Part shown: positions 56,801 to 64,000 of the stretch, piece after piece
How positions within the stretch are numbered: the first letter of the stretch is position 1
How the letters are laid out: every line of letters begins with the position of its first letter
The notes under the pieces: model-generated
Told to the model about the DNA's origin: nothing
Databases searched by the model: none
What the model saw: the letters and a program-made list of their open reading frames with translations, nothing else
Position numbers and translations under genes: made by a program
Source of the DNA: Alteromonas naphthalenivorans
Lineage (GTDB): Bacteria; Pseudomonadota; Gammaproteobacteria; Enterobacterales; Alteromonadaceae
Length of the DNA: 64,000 nucleotides
NCBI RefSeq assembly: GCF_000213655.1
Contig: NC_015554.1
Coordinates: 496,001-560,000, forward strand
Direction of reading: 5' to 3'

Positions 56801-56996
56801 GTTGCGTCTTCGCCCCATCCTGATGACATCGATTGCTTTCATTATGGGTGTGTTACCTATGGTGCTTTCCACTGGTGCGGGTGCAGAAATGCGTCAAGCC
56901 ATGGGCGTAGCGGTATTCTCAGGCATGATAGGGGTTACCGTGTTCGGCTTAATTCTTACCCCTGTATTTTACTATTTGTTGAAACGTAATGGTTAA
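53874..56996 (+). CDS. Multidrug efflux RND permease (AcrB/MexF, HAE1 family)
   Basis: Proton-driven inner-membrane drug exporter. The 1040 residues begin NFSQFFIRRPIFAGVLSLLI. The TM4 proton-relay pair is present in GIVVDDAIVVVENVER. The segments PTGYVPPQDKQYLIAFAQLP and the C-terminal STGAGAEMRQAMGVAVFSGM are typical of HAE1 pumps. The best match by feel is the MexF subgroup, which fits the adjacent LysR regulator. Substrates cannot be read from sequence. Confidence 0.95.
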   Translation: MNFSQFFIRRPIFAGVLSLLIFIGGAIAVWQLPITEYPEVVPPTVVVTANYPGANPKVIAETVATPLEQEINGVEDMIYMSSQATSDGRMTLTITFAIGTDPDDATTLVQNRVNRATPRLPQEVQRLGIVTEKSSPDLTMVVHLTSPDKRYDMLYLSNYADQFVKDELARVEGVGQVRLFGAGEYSMRVWLDPNKLASLQMNPGDVVTAISEQNQQAAAGSLGAQPTGTSEFQLLINVRGRLEDESEFENIIVKTGDNGQITRLKDVARIELGADYYTLRSLLNNNPAAALPIFQAPGSNAIQISDDVRARMAELEKMFPEGLEYDIVYDPTVFVRGSIEAVVNTLFEAVLLVVLVVVLFLQTWRASIIPLVAVPISLVGTFAFMQLMGFSLNALSLFGLVLAIGIVVDDAIVVVENVERNIADGKAPFDATVQAMKEVTGPIIATTLVLAAVFIPTAFMSGLTGQFYKQFALTITISTFISAINSLTLSPALSALLLKPHGQSKDWLSRGMDKLFGRFVFTPFNKMFDRGAKKYTGAVGGLIRKSGVVVVLYAGLLGLTYFQFANTPTGYVPPQDKQYLIAFAQLPNASSLDRTEEVVREMSRIAMEHPGVSDAVAFPGLNINGFTNSPSSGVLFTPLKPFSERQSPELSAGAIAMQLNQQFGSIKGAYVAIFPPPPVMGLGTIGGFRLQVQDRGNLGFAELEKVTQEVIGKAWAHPALTGNFTSFTVNVPQLNVDVDREKAVSQGVNIGTLFDTMQAYLGSVYVNDFNLFGRTYQVNVQADAQYRQDVENITQFKVRNDKGDMIPLGSFLDIQHSAEPDRVMHYNGYVTAEVNGSPAPGYSSDQAKAAIEQILDETLPLGMTYEWTELTYQQILAGNASAFIFPLVVLLVFLVLAAQYESLRLPLAIILIVPMTLLSALIGVVIYGGDNNIFTQIGLIVLVGLATKNAILIVEFAKELQDKGMDALSAIKEASKLRLRPILMTSIAFIMGVLPMVLSTGAGAEMRQAMGVAVFSGMIGVTVFGLILTPVFYYLLKRNG

Positions 56997-57047
56997 CTCT
57001 CCCGTTTACCCAAGCGTTGCCTCCTCCTCGTACTTTGGAGGCACTTC

Positions 57048-57077
57048 AGGCCACTTAATTTAAGTGGCCTTTTTTTA
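57048..57077 (+). terminator. Rho-independent terminator of the RND operon
   Basis: 11-base arms AGGCCACTTAA and TTAAGTGGCCT are followed by seven Ts. A second hairpin (GCCTCC/GGAGGC) lies just upstream at about 57018-57043. Confidence 0.93.
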
Positions 57078-57150
57078 TGGTAGGCATAGGGGATGGGCCA
57101 CAATGGCTCAACGCTACACCCCTTTATTTTGTGATAGCAGAATGTATTTG

Positions 57151-57170
57151 TACTGTATATTTATACATGA
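57151..57170. promoter_or_regulatory. LexA (SOS) box upstream of radical SAM repair gene
   Basis: TACTGTATATTTATACATGA agrees with the E. coli LexA consensus at 17 of 20 positions. The left half-site CTGT is perfect and the right reads ACAT instead of ACAG. It lies 113 bases upstream of the gene start, where a promoter is expected. Confidence 0.75.
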
Positions 57171-57282
57171 TATAACGGCTTTGTAATCTAAAAACCACCT
57201 ATAAATACACACTTCTATTTTCGTATTTTATTACCGAACCCGCTGATTTTGTGTATTTGCTTAGAGAAAGTGACAATTTGCA

Positions 57283-58524
57283 ATGCATGACAAACTGATT
57301 CAAAAACTCGAAATTCTCTCAGATGCAGCCAAGTATGACGCTTCCTGTGCAAGCGGTTCGGCAGGTAAACGAAAGGCAGGTAAAACTGATAAAACTGGTA
57401 TTGGTTCTCTTACTGGCGGAATGGGTATATGCCACAGTTTTACTCCTGATGGACGGTGTGTTTCTTTACTGAAGATACTCATGACAAACTACTGTATTTA
57501 CGATTGTCACTATTGCATCAATAGAGTATCGAGTAGTGTTCAACGTGCCCGTTTCACGGTCAAAGAAACGGTTGAGCTAACACTGAATTTTTATAAGCGT
57601 AACTATATCGAAGGTTTATTTCTTAGTTCAGGCATTGTCGGTTCGCCAGACCTTACAATGGAAAGCATGGTGCGTATTGCCAAATCCTTACGTATCGATC
57701 ACGGATTTAAGGGGTATATTCATCTTAAAACCATTCCCAATGCATCGCCTGAACTTCAGGCCGAAGCAGGTTTATACGCTGACAGGCTTAGTATTAATGT
57801 AGAAATGCCTACCCAGCCTTCATTAAATCAATACGCGCCCGAAAAAGATCTCGGCGCTATTCATAGCGCGATGAATACCCTGAAAGACAAAATTACTGAG
57901 CATAAAGTAGATAAAACGCATACAGGCAAACGTCCTCCTCGTTTTGCCCCTGGCGGGCAGTCCACTCAAATGATTATAGGAGCCGATGGCTCAAATGATA
58001 AAACCATCTTGGGAGCGAGTGTTCAACTTTATAGCCAACAAAAGCTGCGCCGAGTTTATTATTCTGCGTTCTCGCCAATACCTGATGCATCAGAAGTTTT
58101 GCCTTTGAAACCTGCGCCTTTGGTGCGAGAGCATCGTCTTTATCAAGCTGATTGGCTACTGCGTTTCTATGGATTTACGCTTGACGAAATCGTGCACGAT
58201 GACATGCTTGATATGGACCACGATCCTAAACTTGCGTGGGCATTGCGCAATCGTCATGTGTTTCCCATTGATTTAAATAAAGCAGACAAACTCATGTTGT
58301 TAAGAGTGCCAGGTCTTGGTGCACGCACCGTACAAAAAATTCTGGCGATTCGTCGTTATACAAAGCTTAGCTGGATGGATCTCACGAAATTGCGTCTGCC
58401 ATTACAAAAGCTGAAACCTTTCATTAGCGTAAGTGATTACTCACCTGCTATTCACTTACTCGATAGTAATAATTTTGAGTTGCAGTTCAAACAGCCGAAG
58501 CAGTTTGAGTTATTCGGCGCCTAA
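57283..58524 (+). CDS. Putative DNA modification/repair radical SAM protein (TIGR03916 type)
   Basis: Radical SAM enzyme whose [4Fe-4S] cluster is bound by the CX3CX2C motif in NYCIYDCHYC (about residues 69-78). It starts with a Cys/Gly-containing N-terminus and TGGMGICHSF. The C-terminus carries a helix-hairpin-helix, LLRVPGLGARTVQKILAIRR, that binds DNA non-specifically. The family is predicted to act in DNA repair or modification by analogy with spore photoproduct lyase and by its constant pairing with the next gene; no reaction is established. Length 413. A LexA box lies upstream. Confidence 0.88.
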   Translation: MHDKLIQKLEILSDAAKYDASCASGSAGKRKAGKTDKTGIGSLTGGMGICHSFTPDGRCVSLLKILMTNYCIYDCHYCINRVSSSVQRARFTVKETVELTLNFYKRNYIEGLFLSSGIVGSPDLTMESMVRIAKSLRIDHGFKGYIHLKTIPNASPELQAEAGLYADRLSINVEMPTQPSLNQYAPEKDLGAIHSAMNTLKDKITEHKVDKTHTGKRPPRFAPGGQSTQMIIGADGSNDKTILGASVQLYSQQKLRRVYYSAFSPIPDASEVLPLKPAPLVREHRLYQADWLLRFYGFTLDEIVHDDMLDMDHDPKLAWALRNRHVFPIDLNKADKLMLLRVPGLGARTVQKILAIRRYTKLSWMDLTKLRLPLQKLKPFISVSDYSPAIHLLDSNNFELQFKQPKQFELFGA

Positions 58525-58576
58525 CTGAAGTAGGATTAGCAGTAAGATCAAGATAAAAACAATTACAATCACTTCG

Positions 58577-59347
58577 GTGCCTGGGTACGATGAGTGGCGC
58601 ATTGCAGCAAGAGAATGTTTGGCGCAAGCTATCCCCCCCGAAAATATTATTTGGCAAACTTCAGAGTCTATACAAGACGACCTGTTTGGCGGTGGGGAAC
58701 ACCTTATAGCAGCCAGTAAGCCAAAAGCGAAACACAGCATTCCCAAGTCAGTCTTAACGCTTATCAAATATGCGTTGTGTCACCAAGATGCTAGCCGCTT
58801 CGCATTGTGTTATCGGGTGTTATGGCGTGTTATTTTCGAAAACAAAAACCTTATTCAGTTAAAAACTGATGAAGATATCATGCAACTTATTACGTTAGCC
58901 AAAGCGGTAAAACGCGATGCATATAAAATAAGTGCTTTTTTGAGGTTTCGAGAAGTTAATCATGACGGACAAGAGCACTTTATCGCTTGGTATGAGCCGG
59001 AACATTTTAGCTTAGAGATTAAGCTCGACTTCTTCCAAACTCGTTTTAAAAATATGCGGTGGTCAATATTAACGCCTTATCGGGCTGCCCATTGGGATAC
59101 TGAAAAGCTAGTTTTAGAAGATAACCCCGATCCGAGTGTGTTTCCTAATGACGACCGTATCGAAAAATATTGGCTCACTTATTACGCTAATATTTTTAAT
59201 CCCGCCCGCATCAAAAAGAGCGCAATGTTGAGCTCAATGCCCAAAAAGTACTGGAAGAATATGCCCGAAACAGCTTTGATTGACGATATGATTCGAAATT
59301 CGGATGCGAGAGCGCGCAAAATGATAGTTGATGGGAATAAACGCTAA
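58577..59347 (+). CDS. DUF4130 / TIGR03915-type putative DNA repair protein
   Basis: Partner of the radical SAM gene 52 bases upstream. The 256 residues contain the DUF4130 core: YRVLWRVIFENKNLIQ, AVKRDAYKISAFLRFREV, FIAWYEPEHFSLEI and MRWSILTPYRAAHWD. In other bacteria the same module is often fused to a UdgX-type uracil-DNA glycosylase; no glycosylase domain is present here. The only standard start in frame is the GTG at 58577 without a Shine-Dalgarno. The frame is open to 58529 and the upstream residues (KTITITS) look like a missing first strand, so a non-AUG start is possible. Confidence 0.82.
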   Translation: MPGYDEWRIAARECLAQAIPPENIIWQTSESIQDDLFGGGEHLIAASKPKAKHSIPKSVLTLIKYALCHQDASRFALCYRVLWRVIFENKNLIQLKTDEDIMQLITLAKAVKRDAYKISAFLRFREVNHDGQEHFIAWYEPEHFSLEIKLDFFQTRFKNMRWSILTPYRAAHWDTEKLVLEDNPDPSVFPNDDRIEKYWLTYYANIFNPARIKKSAMLSSMPKKYWKNMPETALIDDMIRNSDARARKMIVDGNKR

Positions 59348-59489
59348 TTCATTTCTCCAGCCTCTTTGCGGCCACAATTGGTCATTATGTATCGTTAAGT
59401 CTCAATCTTTTCAGCCATTTCAGTACCTAATATCGCCCCTTATAGAACTTACGCTAGTACTACCAACAATAAAAATGGAAACGAGAGCG

Positions 59490-60200
59490 ATGAAAATAGG
59501 TGCAGCATTGGTAGTGGCAATAGGGATGGTGAGTGCGCTTGGCGTATTGGGTCAACAGGTGTCTTCGGCCTTAAACGAGATGCAAACGTGGGACAGGGTA
59601 GTTACCGTTAAAGGATTATCAGAACGAGAATACGTGGCTGATCGCGTGATTTGGCCTATTCAATTTGTTGATGCGGGCAATGATTTACCCGCGCTATACA
59701 ACCACATTGAAGCTAACAGCATGAAAGTATCTACCTTCTTACAGAATAACGGTATTGCCAAAGAGGGAATTTCCATCGGTAAGCCAGACATTACCGACAA
59801 GCTAGCCCAGCAATATGGAGGAACAGAAAAAGCGCCGTTTCGTTATAGCGCAGTGCAAACCATTACCGTGTTTTCAAACGATGTAGAAAATGTGCGCTTA
59901 GTCATGAGCCAGATAGGTAGCTTATTAAAGTCTGGTGTTGTGCTAACCAATCAACACTATCAAGCACAGCCCGAGTATGTATTTACGCGTTTAAATGAAG
60001 TGAAGCCAGCAATGATTGAGGAAGCCACTGTTAACGCCAGAGAGGTTGCTGAAAAATTCGCGCAAGACTCAAAAAGTACCTTAGGGAAAATAAAGCGGGC
60101 TAATCAGGGACGGTTTTCTATCTCGAGTAGAGACCATCATCACCCCCATATTAAGCAGGTACGGGTAGTTTCGACTATTGACTATACACTGGTAGATTAA
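59490..60200 (+). CDS. SIMPL-domain (DUF541) membrane-anchored protein
   Basis: An N-terminal membrane segment (about 3-25) is followed by a periplasmic SIMPL domain. The usual opening RVVTVKGLSEREYVADRVIW is present, as is the central FSNDVENVRLVMSQIGSLL. The end is AREVAEKFAQDSKSTLGKIK and a final VVSTIDYTLVD. The role of the family is not settled (stress and oxidative-tolerance links in some species). I prefer the ATG at 59490 with GAGAG upstream; an ATG at 59475 also fits. Length 237. Confidence 0.85.
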   Translation: MKIGAALVVAIGMVSALGVLGQQVSSALNEMQTWDRVVTVKGLSEREYVADRVIWPIQFVDAGNDLPALYNHIEANSMKVSTFLQNNGIAKEGISIGKPDITDKLAQQYGGTEKAPFRYSAVQTITVFSNDVENVRLVMSQIGSLLKSGVVLTNQHYQAQPEYVFTRLNEVKPAMIEEATVNAREVAEKFAQDSKSTLGKIKRANQGRFSISSRDHHHPHIKQVRVVSTIDYTLVD

Positions 60201-60367
60201 TACTCATGTATTATTACAGAGTTGCTATTTTGGTGAGTTTGCCCAAAATATACTGGAGTAATGTAATAACTATCTTGGTTTACGTGGCCAGTAACAATAT
60301 ATTAGTGGCATTAAGAAGGTGTTTTTAATTTAACGCAACGCGTTTTAGCAAGCGCATACAGGTAAAC

Positions 60368-60670
60368 ATGACAGACCAAAAGCCACCAGCACAGCAACTG
60401 GAGTTCTTTGAAATTCCAAGCCCCTGTATTGGTGTTTGTGAGTCTGGACCGCGAGGGTATTGCAAAGGATGCTACCGCAGCCGAGAAGAGCGATTGTATT
60501 GGCTCAAGATTGACGACGGAACTCGCCGAAAAGTTATAGTGGCATGTCAGCGCCGTAAAAAAGCGGCCTTAAGCAGAGACCGTCGTCAAAACGAAGCAAT
60601 ACAAGAAGTCCGAGAGCCGAGTCAAATTTCTATGTTTGATACGCCTCCCGAGAAAATTGATAAAGCATAA
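60368..60670 (+). CDS. DUF1289-domain small Cys protein
   Basis: 100 residues with the compact DUF1289 motif SPCIGVCESGPRGYCKGCYR (four Cys, probably a metal site), then REERLYWLKIDDGTRRKVI. Basic and Gln/Arg-rich C-terminus. Function unknown; proteins of this family are widespread in proteobacteria. Single gene between the SIMPL and HDOD genes. Confidence 0.88.
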   Translation: MTDQKPPAQQLEFFEIPSPCIGVCESGPRGYCKGCYRSREERLYWLKIDDGTRRKVIVACQRRKKAALSRDRRQNEAIQEVREPSQISMFDTPPEKIDKA

Positions 60671-60728
60671 GTGGTGTAGTTTTTTTCTTTATACACCGCT
60701 ATGTAATAGTTAAAAGTGGAACCTTTGC

Positions 60729-61553
60729 ATGTCTTTAGATAAATATGTGTCGTTTGCTACAAAGTCATTTACCTTGCCAGATATATGTATACGTATCCGC
60801 TCGGTATTAGATAACCCGCGTTCAAGTGCAAACGACCTTGGCGATTTGATCAGTTTAGATTCGTCATTAACAGCCAAGGTGCTGCGATTGGCAAATAGTT
60901 CACTGTTCCGATTTCCATCACAGGTAGAGTCTGTTTCAAAAGCCATTAACATTATTGGTGGTGAAGCATTGTATAATTTGGTAGTGGCAGAAACCGCAAA
61001 CACCGCGTTTAAATACTTTGATACCAAGCTTATTGATCTTGATAAACATTGGTTCGATTCGGTGTATTGTGGAATGGTGGCGAAGCAATTGGCCAAGGCC
61101 AGTAATATTCGTGGTAGCGAGCGTTTCTTCGTGATGGGGATATTGCAAAATCTCAGTGAGTTGGTGATTGCTAAACGCTCGCCCGAGCTTTACAAAAACT
61201 ACATTGAGCAAGATAACGATATGCTGCTAGGGGCAAGACAAATTCACCATTTTGGTTTTACCTTTTCTAACTGTAGCGGTACCATATTAGAAAGTTGGAA
61301 GCTTCCTCTTGTGCTCTATTATCCGGTTATGCACGCTAATGATATGTCTAGGCAGGCTGCAGATAGCGATATTGCGCTACTGGCATTGGCGTCAAGGGTC
61401 ACTTCCATGCAGCAAAATAAAAAAACTGATGCTGACATTGAACTTTTTTTAGAAGACATAGCCAATAATAGTGGTGTGAATCTAGATGACGTGGCAAATG
61501 CCATAGAGTTCGCCGATAGAGAAACAGCAAAAATTTCTATGCTTATACATTGA
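60729..61553 (+). CDS. HDOD-domain signalling protein
   Basis: Stand-alone HDOD (degenerate HD) domain protein of 274 residues. LPDICIRIRSVLDNPRSSAN and DLISLDSSLTAKVLRLANSS start the domain, followed by SVSKAINIIGGEALYNLVVA. The phosphohydrolase HD pair is replaced, as usual in the family, which suggests a regulatory or scaffold role in signalling. No GGDEF, EAL or receiver domain is attached. Partners are unknown. Confidence 0.9.
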   Translation: MSLDKYVSFATKSFTLPDICIRIRSVLDNPRSSANDLGDLISLDSSLTAKVLRLANSSLFRFPSQVESVSKAINIIGGEALYNLVVAETANTAFKYFDTKLIDLDKHWFDSVYCGMVAKQLAKASNIRGSERFFVMGILQNLSELVIAKRSPELYKNYIEQDNDMLLGARQIHHFGFTFSNCSGTILESWKLPLVLYYPVMHANDMSRQAADSDIALLALASRVTSMQQNKKTDADIELFLEDIANNSGVNLDDVANAIEFADRETAKISMLIH

Positions 61554-61670
61554 TTTACCGGCAGTGAGGTAAAACAATGGTAAGTAGCTTTGGGCTTTAT
61601 GTGGCGCAAAGCAGCTTGATGGTTGTTGAATATGAATTTAGAAACCGTTCTACAAGCGCTCGATTGTACA

Positions 61671-61700
61671 ACTAAGCGGTAAAAAACTAAGCGGTAAAAA
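61671..61700 (+). repeat. Perfect 15-base tandem duplication
   Basis: ACTAAGCGGTAAAAA occurs twice head to tail in the gap between the HDOD gene and the first DUF481 gene, about 95 bases before the latter. Confidence 0.9.
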
Positions 61701-61795
61701 ACACATAGCTTACGTAATACCCACGGAAGGGCATAATAGGGTGTTAAATGGCTATGCCATAACAGCACCGAACCTATAAAAAATTACTAAAAATT

Positions 61796-62599
61796 ATGCT
61801 TAATCTAACCAAATTATTTTGTGCAGCATGCTGTCTACTCAGTATAAGCACTGCCGTCTTTGCGGCAGATCGCGATTTAATTCAAACGCTTTATCACGCC
61901 GATTTTACGCCAGACACCGACGACGAAGTACCTAGATTTTCGCTGAACGGTGAGTTAGGTATTCTGTCAAATACTGGAAATACATCTGCAGCGAGCATCA
62001 AAGCGGGTATTAACGCCGATCATGAAACTGAAAATTGGAGCAGTCTGTACTTTGCAGAAATGCTTTATCAAGAAAGTAATACCGATGGCACTGGTCGCGA
62101 AGTATCGGCCAAACGCTTCTATGGCAGCGCTCAGTTCGATTACAAATTAAACCAGCCTGGTAGACGTTTATTCATGTACGGCGATTATGAAGATGATTCT
62201 TTTAGCGGGTATGATCATCGTGCTTCACTGGCTGCTGGTTGGTCACAGCGTGTGTGGCGAGACGAAGTCAGTGAGTTTCGTTACAGTGTTGGGCCTGGTT
62301 ATTCTTTTGTCGAGCTTGAAGAGCCGTTAGATGAAGATATCAACGACGGTGTAATTGTAAGGGCATCTGCTGAATACAAATACCATTGGGCATCGGGTGC
62401 TAACCTTCGACAATTTGTTAGCACTGAAGCGGGTGATGAAAATACTAAATCTCGTTCTGAGACGTCTTTGTCAGCCAACGTTTTCGGCTCTTTAGCCATG
62501 AAGCTGTCGTTTATTTTAAATCACGAAACCGATACTACCGAAGATGTAGATGGGTTAAGTACAGAGACTTCGGTTGCTTTGGTTTATCAATTCTTCTAA
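61796..62599 (+). CDS. DUF481 outer-membrane beta-barrel protein (paralogue 1)
   Basis: Exported protein with a signal peptide (about 1-23, ending VFAAD) and a DUF481 beta-barrel domain (YdiY-like). The barrel begins with the GELGILSNTGNTSAASI hairpin and ends in an aromatic residue, YQFF, the outer-membrane insertion signature. Length 267. About half of the residues match the next gene. The role is unknown; in E. coli YdiY is acid-inducible. Confidence 0.88.
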   Translation: MLNLTKLFCAACCLLSISTAVFAADRDLIQTLYHADFTPDTDDEVPRFSLNGELGILSNTGNTSAASIKAGINADHETENWSSLYFAEMLYQESNTDGTGREVSAKRFYGSAQFDYKLNQPGRRLFMYGDYEDDSFSGYDHRASLAAGWSQRVWRDEVSEFRYSVGPGYSFVELEEPLDEDINDGVIVRASAEYKYHWASGANLRQFVSTEAGDENTKSRSETSLSANVFGSLAMKLSFILNHETDTTEDVDGLSTETSVALVYQFF

Positions 62600-62784
62600 T
62601 AATCAGGCTCAAAGCTTATCAATAAGTGTAAATTTTGCGTCTTATAGTCTAATTTTTATTCGACCCTCATTGACTCGCTCTATTAGGTAGGTACTATTGG
62701 CGCAGATTTTTCAGGCTATGCTGGCTAGCGCTTACGCAGGGTATTTACAGCATGGCAAAGGATAAAACACTACTAGGATTGCTA

Positions 62785-63528
62785 ATGAAAAAACAGCTTC
62801 TCGCTTCACTTTTGGCCTTGTCTTTCTCTTCTGTTACTTTTGCTCAAGACGATGTTAAACCTTTCACGATGGAAGGTGAGCTAGGTATTATCGCAACAAC
62901 AGGTAACACTGAAACGTCATCAATCAGTGCTGGTATTACTGCTCACCAAGAATTGCAGCAGTGGAGCAACGACTACATTCTTGAAGGTCTTTACAAGAAA
63001 GAAACGGTAGAAAACGACGACGGTACTGAAGAAGAATACACATCGGCACAAAAGTTTTACGGTTCTGCACAGGGTAACTACAAGTTAGATAACCCTGATT
63101 ATCGTTTGTTTGGTTTCGCATCGTATGAAGATGACCGTTTAAGTAACTTCGACTATCAATCAACACTTGCTGTGGGTTGGAACCAAAAAGTACTTGAAAA
63201 TAAACGTCACACTTTAGAGTACTCAATCGGTCCTGGTTACTCGTTTGCTGAAACACAAGAAGGCGAAGAGCAGAACAGTATGATTGTTCGTGCTTCAAGT
63301 GCTTACTCTTGGAAAATTTCAGACACAGCTAAATTTACTCAAACAGTGAGTACGGAAGTGGGTTCTGATAACACGAAATCTCGTGCTGAGTCGGCGCTTA
63401 CGGCTACTATTAGCGGTAACCTTTCTATGAAGCTGTCGTTTAAGTTAGACCATAACTCAAACGTATCTGACGACGTTGAAAAGCTTGATACTGAAACTGC
63501 AGTAACACTAGTTTACAACTTCTTCTAA
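62785..63528 (+). CDS. DUF481 outer-membrane beta-barrel protein (paralogue 2)
   Basis: Second DUF481 protein. The start at 62785 (MKKQLLASLLAL) has AGGA upstream and gives a clean signal peptide ending FAQDD; the frame reaches back to 62752. GELGIIATTGNTETSSI and NTKSRAESALTATISG match paralogue 1, and it ends VTLVYNFF. Length 247. Codon use is more biased toward highly expressed genes than in paralogue 1, suggesting an abundant outer-membrane protein. It has its own terminator. Confidence 0.9.
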   Translation: MKKQLLASLLALSFSSVTFAQDDVKPFTMEGELGIIATTGNTETSSISAGITAHQELQQWSNDYILEGLYKKETVENDDGTEEEYTSAQKFYGSAQGNYKLDNPDYRLFGFASYEDDRLSNFDYQSTLAVGWNQKVLENKRHTLEYSIGPGYSFAETQEGEEQNSMIVRASSAYSWKISDTAKFTQTVSTEVGSDNTKSRAESALTATISGNLSMKLSFKLDHNSNVSDDVEKLDTETAVTLVYNFF

Positions 63529-63552
63529 AACCGTATTAACGGTTGTAGAAAC

Positions 63553-63583
63553 AAAAAACGCTGTCAATTGGCAGCGTTTTTTT
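63553..63583 (+). terminator. Rho-independent terminator after DUF481 paralogue 2
   Basis: Stem AAAAAACGCTGTC / GGCAGCGTTTTTT (one G-T pair) with an AATT loop and T/A tracts. It may also serve the convergent serA. Confidence 0.9.
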
Positions 63584-63631
63584 ATGTCTTCAAAAGAGTA
63601 TGACGGTAACTAACGACCGCCACCCCTAGCA

Positions 63632-64000
63632 TTAGTGAAGAATACGGGTCTTAATCGTACCGTCAATCTGTTGTAGTTGTGCAAGCGCGTCATAAGCTCT
63701 GTCTTGCTGAACATCTACCACTACATAACCAATTTCTGCGTTAGTTTGAAGGTACTGGGCTTCAATGTTAATGCCTTTCTCTGCAAATGCTTGGTTAATC
63801 TGTGTAAGAATACCCGGCTGGTTTTTGTGCACGTGAAGCAGACGAGAGCGGCTAATGTGCTCTGGTAATGATACTTCAGGGAAGTTAACTGCAGATAAGG
63901 TAGAACCATTATCACTGTACTTCGCCAATTTACCGGCTACTTCTATGCCAATGTTTTCTTGGGCTTCTTGAGTGCTACCACCTACATGCGGCGTAAGAAT
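63632..64000 (-). CDS. serA: D-3-phosphoglycerate dehydrogenase SerA, C-terminal part
   Basis: 3' part of serA, cut by the window end. SerA oxidises 3-phosphoglycerate at the start of serine synthesis. The visible part starts in ILTPHVGGSTQEAQENIG, which carries the catalytic His of D-2-hydroxyacid dehydrogenases. The C-terminal ACT domain for serine feedback follows (HVHKNQPGILTQINQAFAEK and GYVVVDVQQDRAYDALAQL) and ends KTRILH. 122 codons are visible; the usual total is about 410. Confidence 0.95.
   Translation of the reverse strand: MLTPHVGGSTQEAQENIGIEVAGKLAKYSDNGSTLSAVNFPEVSLPEHISRSRLLHVHKNQPGILTQINQAFAEKGINIEAQYLQTNAEIGYVVVDVQQDRAYDALAQLQQIDGTIKTRILH

Overview
The window is a 64 kb chromosomal segment of a marine gammaproteobacterium, most likely Alteromonas or a close relative. 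This rests on protein character, the mra/dcw cluster order, and the run ampE-ampD-nadC-pil-coaE-zapD-yacG beside secA-mutT. The assignment is inference; no search was run. Almost everything is housekeeping and densely coded. I saw no rRNA or tRNA genes, prophage, insertion sequence or CRISPR array.

Layout. (1) 0-8 kb: a secreted alpha/beta hydrolase, then a Cys/His/Met-rich exported protein followed by an overlapping CusCBA-type Cu/Ag efflux operon. (2) 7.9-10.3 kb: an M19 dipeptidase (minus strand) and a SapC-family protein with a structured leader. (3) 10.5-29.1 kb: the complete division and cell-wall cluster mraZ-rsmH-ftsL-ftsI-murE-murF-mraY-murD-ftsW-murG-murC-ddlB-ftsQ-ftsA-ftsZ-lpxC. 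Most genes overlap by a few bases. Phased GTGG repeats (MraZ boxes) and a LexA-like palindrome lie in front of it, and a perfect consensus sigma-70 promoter precedes lpxC. (4) 29.3-33.5 kb: an M23 peptidase in the slot that holds secM in enterobacteria, then secA and mutT. (5) 33.5-40.8 kb, minus strand: aspartoacylase-like gene, yacG, zapD, coaE, pilD, pilC, pilA, nadC and a retropepsin-like protease. pilB, normally between pilA and pilC, is absent. (6) 40.8-41.4 kb: a non-coding array of three long related units with large palindromes. (7) 41.5-50.5 kb: ampD, ampE, pdhR, aceE, aceF (three lipoyl domains) and lpd, with a PdhR operator. (8) 50.6-57 kb: an unassigned small protein and a LysR regulator divergent from an AcrAB/MexEF-type RND pump. 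(9) 57.1-59.3 kb: a predicted DNA-repair pair, a radical SAM protein with a helix-hairpin-helix plus a DUF4130 protein, preceded by a strong LexA-box match. (10) 59.4-64 kb: SIMPL, DUF1289 and HDOD proteins, two tandem DUF481 outer-membrane paralogues, and the 3' part of serA.

Functionally, the dcw block supplies peptidoglycan precursors and the divisome. lpxC, secA and the M23 peptidase add envelope growth and export, the pdh operon feeds acetyl-CoA, and the two RND systems handle metal and drug efflux. The best candidates for less-described biology are the apparently SOS-controlled radical SAM/DUF4130 pair, the palindromic repeat array before ampD, the LexA-like site before mraZ, and the pil cluster without pilB.
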